From contig DGUV01000005.1 in the NCBI GenBank assembly GCA_002395775.1, positions 7,812 through 71,811 on the forward strand: a stretch of DNA of 64,000 nucleotides. Reading direction: 5' to 3'. This DNA is from Prevotellaceae bacterium UBA4301. GTDB taxonomy: Bacteria; Bacteroidota; Bacteroidia; Bacteroidales; Bacteroidaceae. Positions 24,338 to 33,609 of the stretch are shown piece after piece (within the stretch, counting starts at the first letter, position 1; each line of letters opens with the position of its first letter). The notes below the pieces were generated by a model. That model was not told the DNA's origin, did no database searches, and saw only the letters and a program-made list of their open reading frames with translations. The position numbers and the translations under genes are program-made.

Positions 24338-24889
24338 ATGGCAAAAACAACAATCGGGAAAATCCCTTACAGCTTGGGCCTCCGCCTGAGCAACCCTTCG
24401 GAGAAGGACAGCGCGAAGAAAATCTTCGCCTATGCACAGTCGCAAACCATCAACTCGCGCCAGCTGGCCAACCACTGGGCCTCGCACACCTCCAGCTTCT
24501 CGCGCGGAGAGTGCCTGGGCATCATCGAGGACCTCTGCAGCGAGATTCAGGAGATGCTCTTGGAGGGGCATGCCGTCCTGCTCGACGGGCTTGGCAAGCT
24601 CTACATCACGCTCTCCAGCGAGGGTGTGGACGATGTGACGGAGTGGGCTCCTGCCAACATCAAGGGCGTGAACGTCCGTTTCCGTCCCGACCAGTCGCTG
24701 ACGGGCCGCATCAACTCGGATGCCCAGTTCGAACTCGTCACCTCCCGCGAGGCTCAGGCCGCCGCCATCAAGGCGCACAAGGAGGGTCTGAACGAGGAAC
24801 TCGCTAACGGCGGGACCTCTGGCGACGGCACCTCTGGCGGCAACTCCGGCGGCAGCGGAAGTGGCGACCCGGGGGACGTGACGCCCTAA
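24338..24889 (+). CDS. HU/IHF-like DNA-binding protein (HU-HIG type)
   Basis: 183-residue protein of the Bacteroidota HU-like family. The body (about residues 15-125) has the HU pattern: two helices, then a beta arm with LLEGHAVLLDGLGKLYITL and VNVRFRPDQSLTGRIN. It is longer than classic 90-residue HU and ends in a flexible Gly/Ser/Thr tail (GGTSGDGTSGGNSGGSGSGD). Such proteins bind DNA and are often single genes near surface-polysaccharide or mobile regions. Start MAKTTIGKIPYSLGL was chosen because upstream sequence is repeat-rich. It lies between an ATPase of mobile type and the bat operon. Confidence 0.82.
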   Translation: MAKTTIGKIPYSLGLRLSNPSEKDSAKKIFAYAQSQTINSRQLANHWASHTSSFSRGECLGIIEDLCSEIQEMLLEGHAVLLDGLGKLYITLSSEGVDDVTEWAPANIKGVNVRFRPDQSLTGRINSDAQFELVTSREAQAAAIKAHKEGLNEELANGGTSGDGTSGGNSGGSGSGDPGDVTP

Positions 24890-24905
24890 AAAGCCTCTCC
24901 CAAAG

Positions 24906-24986
24906 AAGCCCCTCTCCCCGCTCCCCCGTGGGGGGAGGGCTTGCCTTAGACACCGGGAAGACCCCTCTCCCCCATAGGGGGAAGGG
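24906..24986 (+). repeat. Two G/C-rich hairpins after the HU-like gene
   Basis: AAGCCC...GGGCTT enclosing CTCCCC/GGGGAG (24906-24942) and CCCCTCTCCCCC with GGGGGAAGGG (24962-24986). Either may end the HU transcript, though neither has a T-run. They resemble the G/C hairpins upstream of the same gene. Confidence 0.6.
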
Positions 24987-25028
24987 CTGTGAAGGGGAGT
25001 TAAAAGGGAGTTAATGCCCTTTGGGCAA

Positions 25029-25095
25029 GGAGTTAAAAGGACGAATGTATTAGACTGGCTGACATCCTCTCAAGTCCTGATGTCCCTTTAACTCC
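25029..25095. repeat. Inverted repeat between the HU-like gene and moxR
   Basis: GGAGTTAAAAGGAC (25029-25042) and GTCCCTTTAACTCC (25082-25095) are inverted complements with one mismatch; GGGGAGTTAAAAGGGAG around 24995-25010 is a further related unit. No coding potential is seen in 24890-25270. Confidence 0.6.
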
Positions 25096-25200
25096 CCTTT
25101 AACTTCCCTTTCGCTCGGCCCGCAGGGACGTTTGCGTAGCAGAGCGGAGCAAGAACTCCCCTTTGAAAACTTCAATTATAACTTTTTTTAAACTTTCCAG

Positions 25201-25232
25201 TTTGGTGGGTCGGCGGAAAATGTGTATCTTCG
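25201..25232 (+). promoter_or_regulatory. Promoter of the moxR-bat operon
   Basis: TTTG (25201-25204), 20-nt spacer, TATCTTCG (25225-25232, one mismatch), 38 nt before the moxR start. Confidence 0.6.
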
Positions 25233-25270
25233 CACTCGAATTTTGAAAAGAAACTGAAAAAGAGACCGAT

Positions 25271-26266
25271 ATGAACGAATCAATCGACATCCGCGAGCTG
25301 AATGAGCGGATTGAACAGAAGAGCGCCTTCGTCACCAACCTGCAGACGGGCATGGCGCAAGTGATTGTTGGACAGAAACATCTGGTGGAGAGCCTCCTCA
25401 TCGGCCTGCTGAGCGACGGACACGTGCTCCTGGAGGGCGTGCCCGGTCTGGCCAAGACGCAGGCCATCAAGACGCTGGCTGCGCTGGTCGATGCCAAGTT
25501 CAGCCGCATACAGTTCACCCCCGACCTGCTGCCTGCCGACGTGGTGGGAACCATGATCTACTCGCAGAAGGACGAGCGCTTCGTGGTGGAACAGGGCCCC
25601 GTGTTTGCCAACTTCGTGCTGGCCGACGAAATCAACCGCGCACCCGCCAAGGTGCAGTCGGCCCTGCTCGAAGCCATGCAGGAAAGGCAGGTGACCATCG
25701 GCAAGCAGACCTACCAGCTGCCCGACCCCTTCCTGGTGCTGGCCACGCAGAACCCCATCGAGCAGGAGGGCACCTACCCGCTGCCTGAGGCCCAAGTGGA
25801 CCGCTTCATGCTGAAGGTGGTCATCGACTATCCGAAGTTGGAGGAGGAGAAAAAGATTATCCGCATGAACATCGGCGGCGAGCGTCAGCCCGTGAAGCCC
25901 CTGCTGCGCACCGAGGAGATTCGCGAGGCGCGCGAGGTGGTGCGCCAGGTCTATATCGACGAGAAGATTGAGCAGTACATCACCGACATCGTCTTTGCCA
26001 CGCGCTATCCCGAGAAGTACGGACTGAAGGAGCTGGGGGACTACATCGAGTTCGGAGCATCGCCCCGCGCCAGCATCAACCTGGCCCTGGCTGCCCGCGC
26101 CTATGCCTTCATCAAGCGCCGCGGATACGTCATCCCCGAGGACGTGCGCGCCGTGGCCCACGACGTCATGCGCCATCGCATAGGCCTGACCTACGAGGCC
26201 GAGGCCAACAACGTGGTGAGCGAGGAAATCATCAGCCAGATCATCAACAAGGTGGAGGTGCCCTGA
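25271..26266 (+). CDS. MoxR-family AAA+ ATPase
   Basis: 331-residue AAA+ ATPase thought to act as a chaperone with von Willebrand factor A (VWA) proteins. Walker A LEGVPGLAKTQ (about 54-64), Walker B FVLADEINRAP (about 116-126), the ATQNPIEQEGTYPLPEAQVD sensor region and the lid domain are intact. It heads the DUF58-batABCDE operon; the next gene starts 2 nt after its stop. Partner proteins are the three VWA-type products downstream. Confidence 0.94.
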   Translation: MNESIDIRELNERIEQKSAFVTNLQTGMAQVIVGQKHLVESLLIGLLSDGHVLLEGVPGLAKTQAIKTLAALVDAKFSRIQFTPDLLPADVVGTMIYSQKDERFVVEQGPVFANFVLADEINRAPAKVQSALLEAMQERQVTIGKQTYQLPDPFLVLATQNPIEQEGTYPLPEAQVDRFMLKVVIDYPKLEEEKKIIRMNIGGERQPVKPLLRTEEIREAREVVRQVYIDEKIEQYITDIVFATRYPEKYGLKELGDYIEFGASPRASINLALAARAYAFIKRRGYVIPEDVRAVAHDVMRHRIGLTYEAEANNVVSEEIISQIINKVEVP

Positions 26267-26268
26267 TT

Positions 26269-27141
26269 ATGGAAGGGTCTTCCGATTTACTCAGGCGAGT
26301 CCGGCAGATTGAAATCAAGACGCGAGGACTGTCGAGCAACATCTTCGCCGGCGAATACCACTCGGCTTTCAAGGGCCGGGGCATGGCCTTCAGTGAGGTG
26401 AGGGAGTACCAGTACGGCGACGACATCCGCGACATCGAGTGGAACGTCACGGCCCGCTTCTCCAAGCCCTACGTCAAGGTGTTCGAGGAGGAGAGAGAGC
26501 TCACCGTGATGCTCCTGGTGGACGTGTCCGGCTCGCTCAACTTCGGCACCCAGCGCCAGCTCAAGCGCGACATGGTGACAGAGATTGCCGCCACGCTGGC
26601 CTTCTCGGCCATACAGAACAACGACAAGATTGGCGTCATCTTCTTCACCGACCGCATCGAGAAGTTCATCCCCCCAAAGAAGGGCCGCAAGCACATCCTC
26701 TACATCATTCGCGAACTGCTCGACTTCCAGGCCCAGAGCACACGCACCGACGTGGGGCAGGCCGTACAGTACCTCACGCAGGCCCTGAAGCGCAGGTGCA
26801 CGGCTTTCGTCCTGAGCGACTTCCTGGACCAGCGCGACTTCCGCCAGCCGCTGACCATTGCCAACAGGAAGCACGACGTGGTGGCCATTCAGGTCTATGA
26901 CCGGCGCGTGGAGGAGCTGCCCGACGTGGGACTCATGCGCGTCCGCGATGCCGAGACGGGATTCGAACGGTTCATCGACACCTCGGACAAGGCCGTTCGC
27001 CAGGCACAGGCCCAATGGTGGCGCAAGCGCAGCGAGCAACTCCGCGACACCTTCTCGCGCTCCAGTGTGGACGCCGTCTCCGTGCGCACCGACCAGGACT
27101 ACGTGGCTGCCCTCATGAACCTGTTTGCAAAACGAAGCTGA
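26269..27141 (+). CDS. DUF58 protein (VWA-like)
   Basis: 290-residue DUF58 protein, the standard partner of MoxR ATPases. The DUF58 signature is GRGMAFSEVREYQYGDDIRD with IEWNVTARF following; a VWA-type metal-site motif is DVSGSLNFGT (about 84-93). No signal peptide or membrane segment, so likely cytosolic. Function is unproven; proposed to link MoxR remodelling to membrane VWA proteins. Confidence 0.93.
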   Translation: MEGSSDLLRRVRQIEIKTRGLSSNIFAGEYHSAFKGRGMAFSEVREYQYGDDIRDIEWNVTARFSKPYVKVFEEERELTVMLLVDVSGSLNFGTQRQLKRDMVTEIAATLAFSAIQNNDKIGVIFFTDRIEKFIPPKKGRKHILYIIRELLDFQAQSTRTDVGQAVQYLTQALKRRCTAFVLSDFLDQRDFRQPLTIANRKHDVVAIQVYDRRVEELPDVGLMRVRDAETGFERFIDTSDKAVRQAQAQWWRKRSEQLRDTFSRSSVDAVSVRTDQDYVAALMNLFAKRS

Positions 27142-27148
27142 AACCGTT

Positions 27149-28255
27149 ATGAGAAGATTAAGCATACTCCCCCCGCTGTTCACAGCCCTGCTCTTCATCG
27201 CCGCCCCCATGAAGGGGCAGGTGACCGTGGAGTCGGGCATCGACAACATGCAGATACTGCTGGGCGAGCTGGCCACACTGAAGGTGGACGTCAGCTGCGA
27301 CGCCAAGGCCCGCGTGGAGCTTCCGGCCTACCAGCCCGGACAGGCCCTGGCCGAGGGGCTCCTGGTGGAGGTGGACGCCATGCTGCCCGCCGACACCACC
27401 CTGCTCAACGAAGGCCGCCGCATGACGGTCAGCCAGCAGTACAAGATTACCTCCTTCGACGTGCGCCCCATGGGCGACACCCTCTACAGCCTGCCACCCC
27501 TGACCGTAAAGGTGGACGGCCGCGACTACCACACCCAACCCCTGGCCCTGAAGGTCTATTCCGTGCCCATCGACACCGTCCACCTCGACCAGTTCTTCGG
27601 TCCCAAGGACGTCATGCGCGCCCCCTTTGCTTGGGAAGACTGGCGCTGGGTGGTCTGGGGCAGCCTGCTGTTCATCCTGCTCTGCATCTGCATGGCCGTG
27701 CTGGCCATCTCGCTGCGCACCGGGCGCCCCATCATCAGCATCATACGCCGTAAGGTGAAGCTCCCCGCCCACAAGGTGGCCCTGTCCGAGATAGAGAAAA
27801 TCAAGGCCGAGCGCACCTGGGCCCAGGAGGACTCGAAGGAGTACTACACCCAACTGACCGACACGCTGCGCACCTACATACAGGAGCGCTACGGATTCAA
27901 CGCCATGGAGATGACCTCGGGCGAAATCATCGAACGGCTCACACAGGAGAACGACGAACAGGCGCTGGCCGAGCTGCGCGAACTCTTTCAGACGGCCGAC
28001 CTCGTGAAGTTTGCCAAGTGGCAGACCCTCATCAATGAGAACGACGCCAACCTGATGACAGCTCTCCAATACATCAACCAGACCAAGCAAGAGGAAGACC
28101 CCAACCAGCCGCAGGAGGAAATCATCGTGACCCCCGAAGCCCGGCGCCAGCGTGCCACCATCTGGGGCATGCGCCTCACCATAGCCCTGGCCGCCCTGGT
28201 AGCCTGCTGCCTGCTGGGCTGGATAGTCTTCCGAACCATCGACTTACTGCTATGA
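27149..28255 (+). CDS. Bat-operon membrane protein of unknown function
   Basis: 368-residue protein with a signal peptide (RRLSILPPLFTALLFIAAP), a periplasmic beta-rich part (to about 165), a transmembrane helix (VVWGSLLFILLCICMAVLAI), a cytosolic helical region and a final transmembrane helix (LTIALAALVACCLLGWIVF). The layout recalls BatD-type proteins but with little sequence likeness; this position in Bacteroidota bat operons is usually annotated as hypothetical. Start ATG at 27149 follows the DUF58 stop by 7 nt. Overlaps batA by 4 nt. Confidence 0.8.
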   Translation: MRRLSILPPLFTALLFIAAPMKGQVTVESGIDNMQILLGELATLKVDVSCDAKARVELPAYQPGQALAEGLLVEVDAMLPADTTLLNEGRRMTVSQQYKITSFDVRPMGDTLYSLPPLTVKVDGRDYHTQPLALKVYSVPIDTVHLDQFFGPKDVMRAPFAWEDWRWVVWGSLLFILLCICMAVLAISLRTGRPIISIIRRKVKLPAHKVALSEIEKIKAERTWAQEDSKEYYTQLTDTLRTYIQERYGFNAMEMTSGEIIERLTQENDEQALAELRELFQTADLVKFAKWQTLINENDANLMTALQYINQTKQEEDPNQPQEEIIVTPEARRQRATIWGMRLTIALAALVACCLLGWIVFRTIDLLL

Positions 28256-29250
28256 CATTCTCCAACCCCCTATACTTCAGCCTGCTGGCCTTGCTCGTGC
28301 CCTATGTGATATGGTACGCGCTCCGGTGGCGACACTCCCATCCCGTCATGCAGGTCAGCAACACCTACGCCTTCCAGGGCCTCCGTCGCTCGTGGAAGGA
28401 GTATCTCGTGCATGCCCCTTTCCTCCTGCGCATGGCCTGCTTCGTGCTGGCCGTAGTGGCTCTGGCACGCCCTCAGACCACCAACAACTGGCGCACCACC
28501 GACGTGGAGGGCATCGACATCATGCTCTGCATGGACGTCTCCACCTCCATGCTGGCCGAGGACCTGCGTCCCAACCGCGTGAAGGCAGCCCGCGAGGTGG
28601 CCATCGAGTTCATCTCGGGCCGCCCCAACGACAACATCGGACTCACCCTGTTTGCCGGAGAAGCCTACACCCAGTGCCCCATGACGGTGGACCATACGGT
28701 GCTCATCAACATGCTGCAGGAACTGCAGTGCGACATGACCGCCAAAGGCATGATTGAGGACGGAACTGCCATCGGCATGGGACTGGCCTCTGCCGTTGCC
28801 CGCCTCAAGGATTCCAAGGCCAAGAGCAAGGTCATCATCCTGCTCACCGACGGCTCCAACAACCGAGGCGACATCTCGCCCCTCACGGCAGCCGAGATAG
28901 CCAAGAGCTTCGGCATCAGAGTCTATACCATAGGTGTCGGCACCAACGGACTGGCCCGCTATCCCATGCCCGTGGCAGGCGGAGTGCAGTACATACAGGT
29001 GCCCGTCGAAATCGACTCCAAGACCCTCCAGAGCATAGCCCAGAAGACCGAAGGCGAATTCTACCGCGCCAAGGATACCCAGGGGCTGCATGAGGTGTAT
29101 CGCGAAATCGACAAGCTGGAGAAGACCAAGCTCAACGTGAAGAAGTTCTCGAAGCGCTACGAAGCCTTCGCCCCCTTTGCCCTGGCCTCGGCCCTCCTGC
29201 TGCTGCTCGAGCTCCTGCTTCGCGTCACCCTGCTCCGCCGCATCCCATAA
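28252..29250 (+). CDS. batA: BatA, VWA-domain membrane protein
   Basis: 332-residue protein: two N-terminal membrane segments (about 5-20 and 55-77), a VWA domain with the metal-site motif CMDVSTSML (about 97-105) and TDGSN as the third loop, and a C-terminal membrane segment (ALASALLLLLELLLRV). Bat proteins were named for aerotolerance in Bacteroides fragilis; the mechanism is not settled. The start overlaps the upstream stop by 4 nt. Confidence 0.92.
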   Translation: MTFSNPLYFSLLALLVPYVIWYALRWRHSHPVMQVSNTYAFQGLRRSWKEYLVHAPFLLRMACFVLAVVALARPQTTNNWRTTDVEGIDIMLCMDVSTSMLAEDLRPNRVKAAREVAIEFISGRPNDNIGLTLFAGEAYTQCPMTVDHTVLINMLQELQCDMTAKGMIEDGTAIGMGLASAVARLKDSKAKSKVIILLTDGSNNRGDISPLTAAEIAKSFGIRVYTIGVGTNGLARYPMPVAGGVQYIQVPVEIDSKTLQSIAQKTEGEFYRAKDTQGLHEVYREIDKLEKTKLNVKKFSKRYEAFAPFALASALLLLLELLLRVTLLRRIP

Positions 29251-29308
29251 TTATAAAGAAGAATAAAAAGCGTAAGAAACTACCATAACCAAACAGCAAC
29301 CCGGCAAC

Positions 29309-30331
29309 ATGTTTCGCTTCGATAATCCCCAATACCTCTATCTGCTCATAGCCATCCCCCTGCTGGCCGTGCTCTACTACTACGGCCGCTATCGGCGCAG
29401 CAGAAACATTCGCCGCTATGGCGACCCCACACTCCTGCGGCAACTCATGATTGACGTCTCACTGTGGCGCCCGCAGGTCAAGGTGTGGCTCTTGTTGGGA
29501 GCTCTGGCCGCGCTCATCCTGGCAGCAGCACGCCCCCAGTTTGGCACCAAGATAGACACCACCGAGCGCAACGGCATCGAGGCCATCATAGCCATGGACG
29601 TCTCCAACTCCATGCTGGCCACCGACGTACGCCCCTCCCGACTCGACAAGTCGAAGATGCTCGTCTCCAACATGGTGGACGAGATGACCAACGACAAGGT
29701 GGGCATGATAGTCTATGCCGGCGAGGCCTTCGTGCAGCTGCCCATCACCAACGACTACGTCTCGGCCAAGATGTTCCTCGACGGCATCGACCCCTCCATG
29801 ATACGCGTCCAGGGAACTGACATAGCCACCGCCATCAACCTTGGCGTGAAGAGCTTCACCCAGCGCAAGGACGTCTCCCGGGCCATCTTCCTCATCACCG
29901 ACGGCGAGGACAACGAGGGCGGGGCAGTGGAGGCCGCCAAGGAGGCTGCCAAGAAGGGCATACATGTCTATGTCCTGGGCGTAGGCAGCCCCGAGGGAGC
30001 CCATGTCCCCATTCCCGGCACCACGCACCACTTCATCGACGAACAGGGCAACCCCATCGTCTCCCGTCTGAGCGAGGAGATGTGCCGCCAGATAGCCAAG
30101 GCCGGAGACGGTGCCTACATCTATGTCGATAACAGCAGCTCGGCACAGAAGGAACTCTCGCGCTACGTCGATAAACTGGCCAAGGCAAAACTCGAGAGTC
30201 AGGTCTATAGCGAGTTCGACGAACAGTTCCAGGGCTTCATCATCCTAGCCCTCCTGCTGCTCATCGCCGATGCCTGCCTGCTCGAGCGCAAGAACCACAT
30301 ACTGAAGAACTTCCACCTGTTCAGCAAATGA
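29309..30331 (+). CDS. batB: BatB, VWA-domain membrane protein
   Basis: 340-residue paralogue of BatA with the same plan: two N-terminal membrane segments, VWA domain with AMDVSNSMLATDVRPSR (about 92-108) and TDGEDNEGG, and a C-terminal membrane helix (IILALLLLIADACLL). A 58-nt gap from batA is the largest within the bat genes; no promoter consensus was recognised in it. The stop overlaps batC by 4 nt. Confidence 0.92.
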   Translation: MFRFDNPQYLYLLIAIPLLAVLYYYGRYRRSRNIRRYGDPTLLRQLMIDVSLWRPQVKVWLLLGALAALILAAARPQFGTKIDTTERNGIEAIIAMDVSNSMLATDVRPSRLDKSKMLVSNMVDEMTNDKVGMIVYAGEAFVQLPITNDYVSAKMFLDGIDPSMIRVQGTDIATAINLGVKSFTQRKDVSRAIFLITDGEDNEGGAVEAAKEAAKKGIHVYVLGVGSPEGAHVPIPGTTHHFIDEQGNPIVSRLSEEMCRQIAKAGDGAYIYVDNSSSAQKELSRYVDKLAKAKLESQVYSEFDEQFQGFIILALLLLIADACLLERKNHILKNFHLFSK

Positions 30332-31020
30332 CACCTATGAAACGCATATCCCTATTCCTCGTCCTCTGTTCCCTGTTCGCCGCCACGGCCACGGCCCAGA
30401 ACTATCGCGACTACATCCGGCGCGGCAACCGCCAATATCGCGACTCGGTCTATGACAAGGCCCAGGTGCAGTATCAGAAAGGCTTCGAGAAGGACTCATC
30501 GAGCGTGCAAATCAACTACAACCTGGCCAACTCGCTCCTCCTGCAAGGCCAGCCCAAGGAGGCCATGCGCCTCTATGAGAAAGCCCTCAAGCAGGACAAC
30601 AACCCCGTGCGCCTCCACCAAATCTATCACAACATGGGCGTCATCCTGCAAAGCCAGAAACAATTCCTGCAGGCCATCCAAGCCTATGTCATGGCCCTGC
30701 GGCTCGACCCCTCCGATCAGGAGTCGCGCTACAATCTTGTCGTCTGCCAGTATCAGCTGAAAAACAATCCGCAAGGCGGAGGAGGCAACGGCGAAGGGGA
30801 GGACAAGCAGGACAAAGACCAGCAAAAGCAACAACAGCAGCAACAGCAGCAAAAGAAGGATGACAAGCAGCAAAAGCAACAGCAGCAGGAAAACCAGATG
30901 AGCAAGGAGAATGCCGAGCAGATGCTGAACGCTGCCATGCAAAACGAACGCCAAACCCAGGACAAGGTAAAGAAACAACTGCAACAGGCCCAACCGCGCC
31001 GGCTGCAGAAACAATGGTAA
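30328..31020 (+). CDS. batC: BatC, TPR protein with Gln/Lys-rich tail
   Basis: 230-residue exported protein: signal peptide (ISLFLVLCSLFAATATAQ), about three tetratricopeptide repeats (NYNLANSLLLQGQPKEAMRL; HNMGVILQSQKQFLQAIQAY), then a low-complexity Gly and Gln/Lys-rich region (about 150-200) and a helical end. TPRs suggest protein binding to BatA/BatB. A second ATG three codons in is an alternative start. 4-nt overlap with batB. Confidence 0.9.
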   Translation: MTPMKRISLFLVLCSLFAATATAQNYRDYIRRGNRQYRDSVYDKAQVQYQKGFEKDSSSVQINYNLANSLLLQGQPKEAMRLYEKALKQDNNPVRLHQIYHNMGVILQSQKQFLQAIQAYVMALRLDPSDQESRYNLVVCQYQLKNNPQGGGGNGEGEDKQDKDQQKQQQQQQQQKKDDKQQKQQQQENQMSKENAEQMLNAAMQNERQTQDKVKKQLQQAQPRRLQKQW

Positions 31021-31036
31021 AATCTCTCATGCGACT

Positions 31037-32857
31037 ATGAAACGAACAACGATACTCCTCTTCATCCTTTCCTTCCTCCCCAGCCTGATGGGGGCACAGG
31101 TGCGTGTGACGGTGCAAGCCCCCTCGCAAACTGAGGAAGGGCAGCGCATACATGTGAGCTACGTCGTCAACACACAGGACGTCGATGACATAGAAGTGGG
31201 CGAGTTCCCGGGCTTCGAAGTCCTCTTCGGTCCCAGCACCTCCACGTCCAGCAGCTTCTCCATGGTCAACGGAAAGACCAGCCACACCAGCCAGAAAACT
31301 TTCACCTACACCCTCATGGCCAAAAAGGCAGGCACCTACAAACTGCCCGTGGCCGTGGTCAAGAGTGGAGGACAAACCTACAGGAGCAACCAGGCTTCCA
31401 TCCAGGTGCTGCAGGGCAGTGGCAATGGCAATGGCGGCAACAGCGGGGCGTCGGCAGGCGGAGCCACCCGTCAGCGATTGCAGAATGCCGGCGAGCGCAT
31501 CACCAAGGACGACCTTTTCATTACGGTCACAGCCAGCAAGCGCCGACTCTATGAACAGGAGGCTGTGCTGCTCACCTACAAACTCTATACGCTGGTCTCC
31601 ATCGACCAGTGCATCGGCAAGATGCCGGAACTTGACGGCTTCCATACCCAGCAAATCGAACTCCCGCAACAGAAGACCCTCAAGTATGAGCGCGTCAACG
31701 GCCGCAACTATGGCACTGTGGTTTGGAGTCAGTACGTCCTCTTCCCGCAGAAGACGGGCAAACTCACCGTGCCTGCCATCAACTTTGAGGCCGAGGTGGT
31801 GCAGCAGGACCGCAGCATCGACCCCTTCGATGCCTTCTTCAATGGCGGCTCTTCACTCGTGCGCATCCCCAAGACCATCGTTGCCCCGGCAGTAGAATTG
31901 CAGGTTGATGCCCTGCCCACGCGTCCGGCCAATTTCTCTGGGGCAGTGGGTACGCAATTCAACATCAGCGGTACGCTCACGCCCGAGCAGGTTGATGCCA
32001 ACGATGCCGTCTCGCTGCGCCTCGTGGTGAGCGGTGTGGGCAACATGAAACTCATGAAGGCTCCCACAGTGCAGTGGCCCAAGGACTTCGAGTCCTATGA
32101 CCCCAAGACCAACGACAAGACCCGCGTGGGCACCAATGGGGCTTCGGGCAACGTCGTATATGACTACACGGCCGTGCCTCGTCATGGAGGTCGTTACACC
32201 GTTCCGCCCGTCGAGTTCTGCTACTTCGACACCAACAGCAAGTCGTATCGCACCCTGCGCACCGATTCCTTCCATCTGGCCGTGGCCAAGACTGCAGGTT
32301 CCGCAATTCGCCGCTCAGTCAATCAGGAAGACCTCACGGTGCTCAACAGCGACATCCGCTACATCAAGACCTCGCCCCTGAAGCTCAAGTCCTCTGCCAC
32401 CACCTTCTTCGGCACCGCGGCCCACTGGCTCAGCTATGCAGGTTCGCTGGCGCTCTTCCTTCTGATGGTGGCCGTCTTCTATCGTCAGGCCAAGGCCAAT
32501 GCCAACGTTGCGCGACGCCGAGGCAAGAAGGCCAGCAAGGCTGCCACGAAACGACTCAAGAGTGCAGCCAAGCTCCTGCGTCAGGGAGAGGCACGCTCGT
32601 TCTATGACGAGCTCACCCGTGCCCTTTGGGGCTATGTGGGCGATAAACTCAACCTGCCCGTGGCAGAACTCTCGAAGGACAACGTGGGTTCGCAACTCTC
32701 CGAACGCGGAGTGAGCGATGATGCCATCCAACACTTCCTGAGCGTGTTGGGCGAGTGTGAGTTTGCACAGTATGCCCCAGGCGACCCCTCTGCCACCATG
32801 GACAAACTCTACGCCGAAGCCACTGAAGTAATCAACGAATTAGACTCAAAACTATGA
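31037..32857 (+). CDS. batD: BatD, periplasmic beta-rich membrane protein
   Basis: 606-residue protein with a signal peptide (TTILLFILSFLPSLMGAQ), an extracytoplasmic part with repeated beta-sandwich-like domains (FTYTLMAKKAGTYKLPVAVV; the paired YVLFPQKTGKLTVPAINFEA), and one transmembrane helix (HWLSYAGSLALFLLMVAVFY, about 455-475) leading to a basic cytosolic tail. This matches the BatD oxygen-tolerance family. Overlaps batE by 4 nt. Confidence 0.92.
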   Translation: MKRTTILLFILSFLPSLMGAQVRVTVQAPSQTEEGQRIHVSYVVNTQDVDDIEVGEFPGFEVLFGPSTSTSSSFSMVNGKTSHTSQKTFTYTLMAKKAGTYKLPVAVVKSGGQTYRSNQASIQVLQGSGNGNGGNSGASAGGATRQRLQNAGERITKDDLFITVTASKRRLYEQEAVLLTYKLYTLVSIDQCIGKMPELDGFHTQQIELPQQKTLKYERVNGRNYGTVVWSQYVLFPQKTGKLTVPAINFEAEVVQQDRSIDPFDAFFNGGSSLVRIPKTIVAPAVELQVDALPTRPANFSGAVGTQFNISGTLTPEQVDANDAVSLRLVVSGVGNMKLMKAPTVQWPKDFESYDPKTNDKTRVGTNGASGNVVYDYTAVPRHGGRYTVPPVEFCYFDTNSKSYRTLRTDSFHLAVAKTAGSAIRRSVNQEDLTVLNSDIRYIKTSPLKLKSSATTFFGTAAHWLSYAGSLALFLLMVAVFYRQAKANANVARRRGKKASKAATKRLKSAAKLLRQGEARSFYDELTRALWGYVGDKLNLPVAELSKDNVGSQLSERGVSDDAIQHFLSVLGECEFAQYAPGDPSATMDKLYAEATEVINELDSKL

Positions 32858-33609
32858 AACGCATAGCCCTACTACTCATATTCGCATTGTCGCATGCCCT
32901 CACTTCCTACTCTAATGTCGATAGTCTGAAGGTGGTGGCCGACAGTGCCTATGCCAAAGAAGACTTTGACAGTGCTGCCCGTACCTACCAGCGTATAGCT
33001 AAGCTTGGCGAGAGTTCGGACGTGTGCTACAATCTTGGCAACTGCTACTATCGCAAGGATGACATGGCACGGGCCATCCTCTGGTACGAGCGAGCTTTGC
33101 TCCTCAGTCCTGGCGATGATGACGTCCGTTTCAATCTCGACATGGCCCGCTCCAAGACCATCGATCGCGTCACGCCTCGCCATGAGTTCTTTTTTGTCAG
33201 TTGGTGTCGTTCGCTCACCAATCTCATGAGTGCCGATGGTTGGGGCCACCTTTCCGTCCTGCTCTTCGTGCTGTGTCTTATCAGTTTGGCTCTCTACATC
33301 TATGGGCAGCAGATGTGGCTTCGCAAGTCGGCATTCACGCTTGCCGTGCTCCTGTTGCTTGCCACCCTGCTCTCGGCAGCTTGTGGTTGGGCTCAGGCCA
33401 GTCGGCAGGCAAGGCGCTCAGGGGCCATAGTCATGTCGCCGGCAGCTGTTGTCAAGAGCACTCCGGCTCATTCTGGCAGCGATCTCTTTGTCCTGCACGA
33501 GGGCACGCGGGTCGAGATTCGCGACAACTCCCTGTCTGATTGGGTAGAGGTCACCCTGGCCGATGGCAAACAGGGATGGATGGAACGAAAGCAAATCGAG
33601 GTGATATGA
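32854..33609 (+). CDS. batE: BatE, TPR protein with two membrane helices and SH3-like end
   Basis: 251-residue protein: signal peptide, TPR pair (AYAKEDFDSAARTYQRIAKL; CYNLGNCYYRKDDMARAI), two membrane helices (LSVLLFVLCLISLALYIYG and FTLAVLLLLATLLSAACGWA) and a C-terminal bacterial SH3-like domain (FVLHEGTRVEIRDN, GWMERKQIEVI). Last canonical bat gene. Its TGA overlaps the next ATG. Confidence 0.92.
   Translation: MKRIALLLIFALSHALTSYSNVDSLKVVADSAYAKEDFDSAARTYQRIAKLGESSDVCYNLGNCYYRKDDMARAILWYERALLLSPGDDDVRFNLDMARSKTIDRVTPRHEFFFVSWCRSLTNLMSADGWGHLSVLLFVLCLISLALYIYGQQMWLRKSAFTLAVLLLLATLLSAACGWAQASRQARRSGAIVMSPAAVVKSTPAHSGSDLFVLHEGTRVEIRDNSLSDWVEVTLADGKQGWMERKQIEVI

Noticed and set aside
26287..27306. 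Long minus-strand reading frame opposite the DUF58 gene
   Set aside because: Shadow of a GC-rich real gene; composition is unlike a protein family and no promoter is present. The same applies to other long antisense frames, such as 12330-13403 and 27158-28090.
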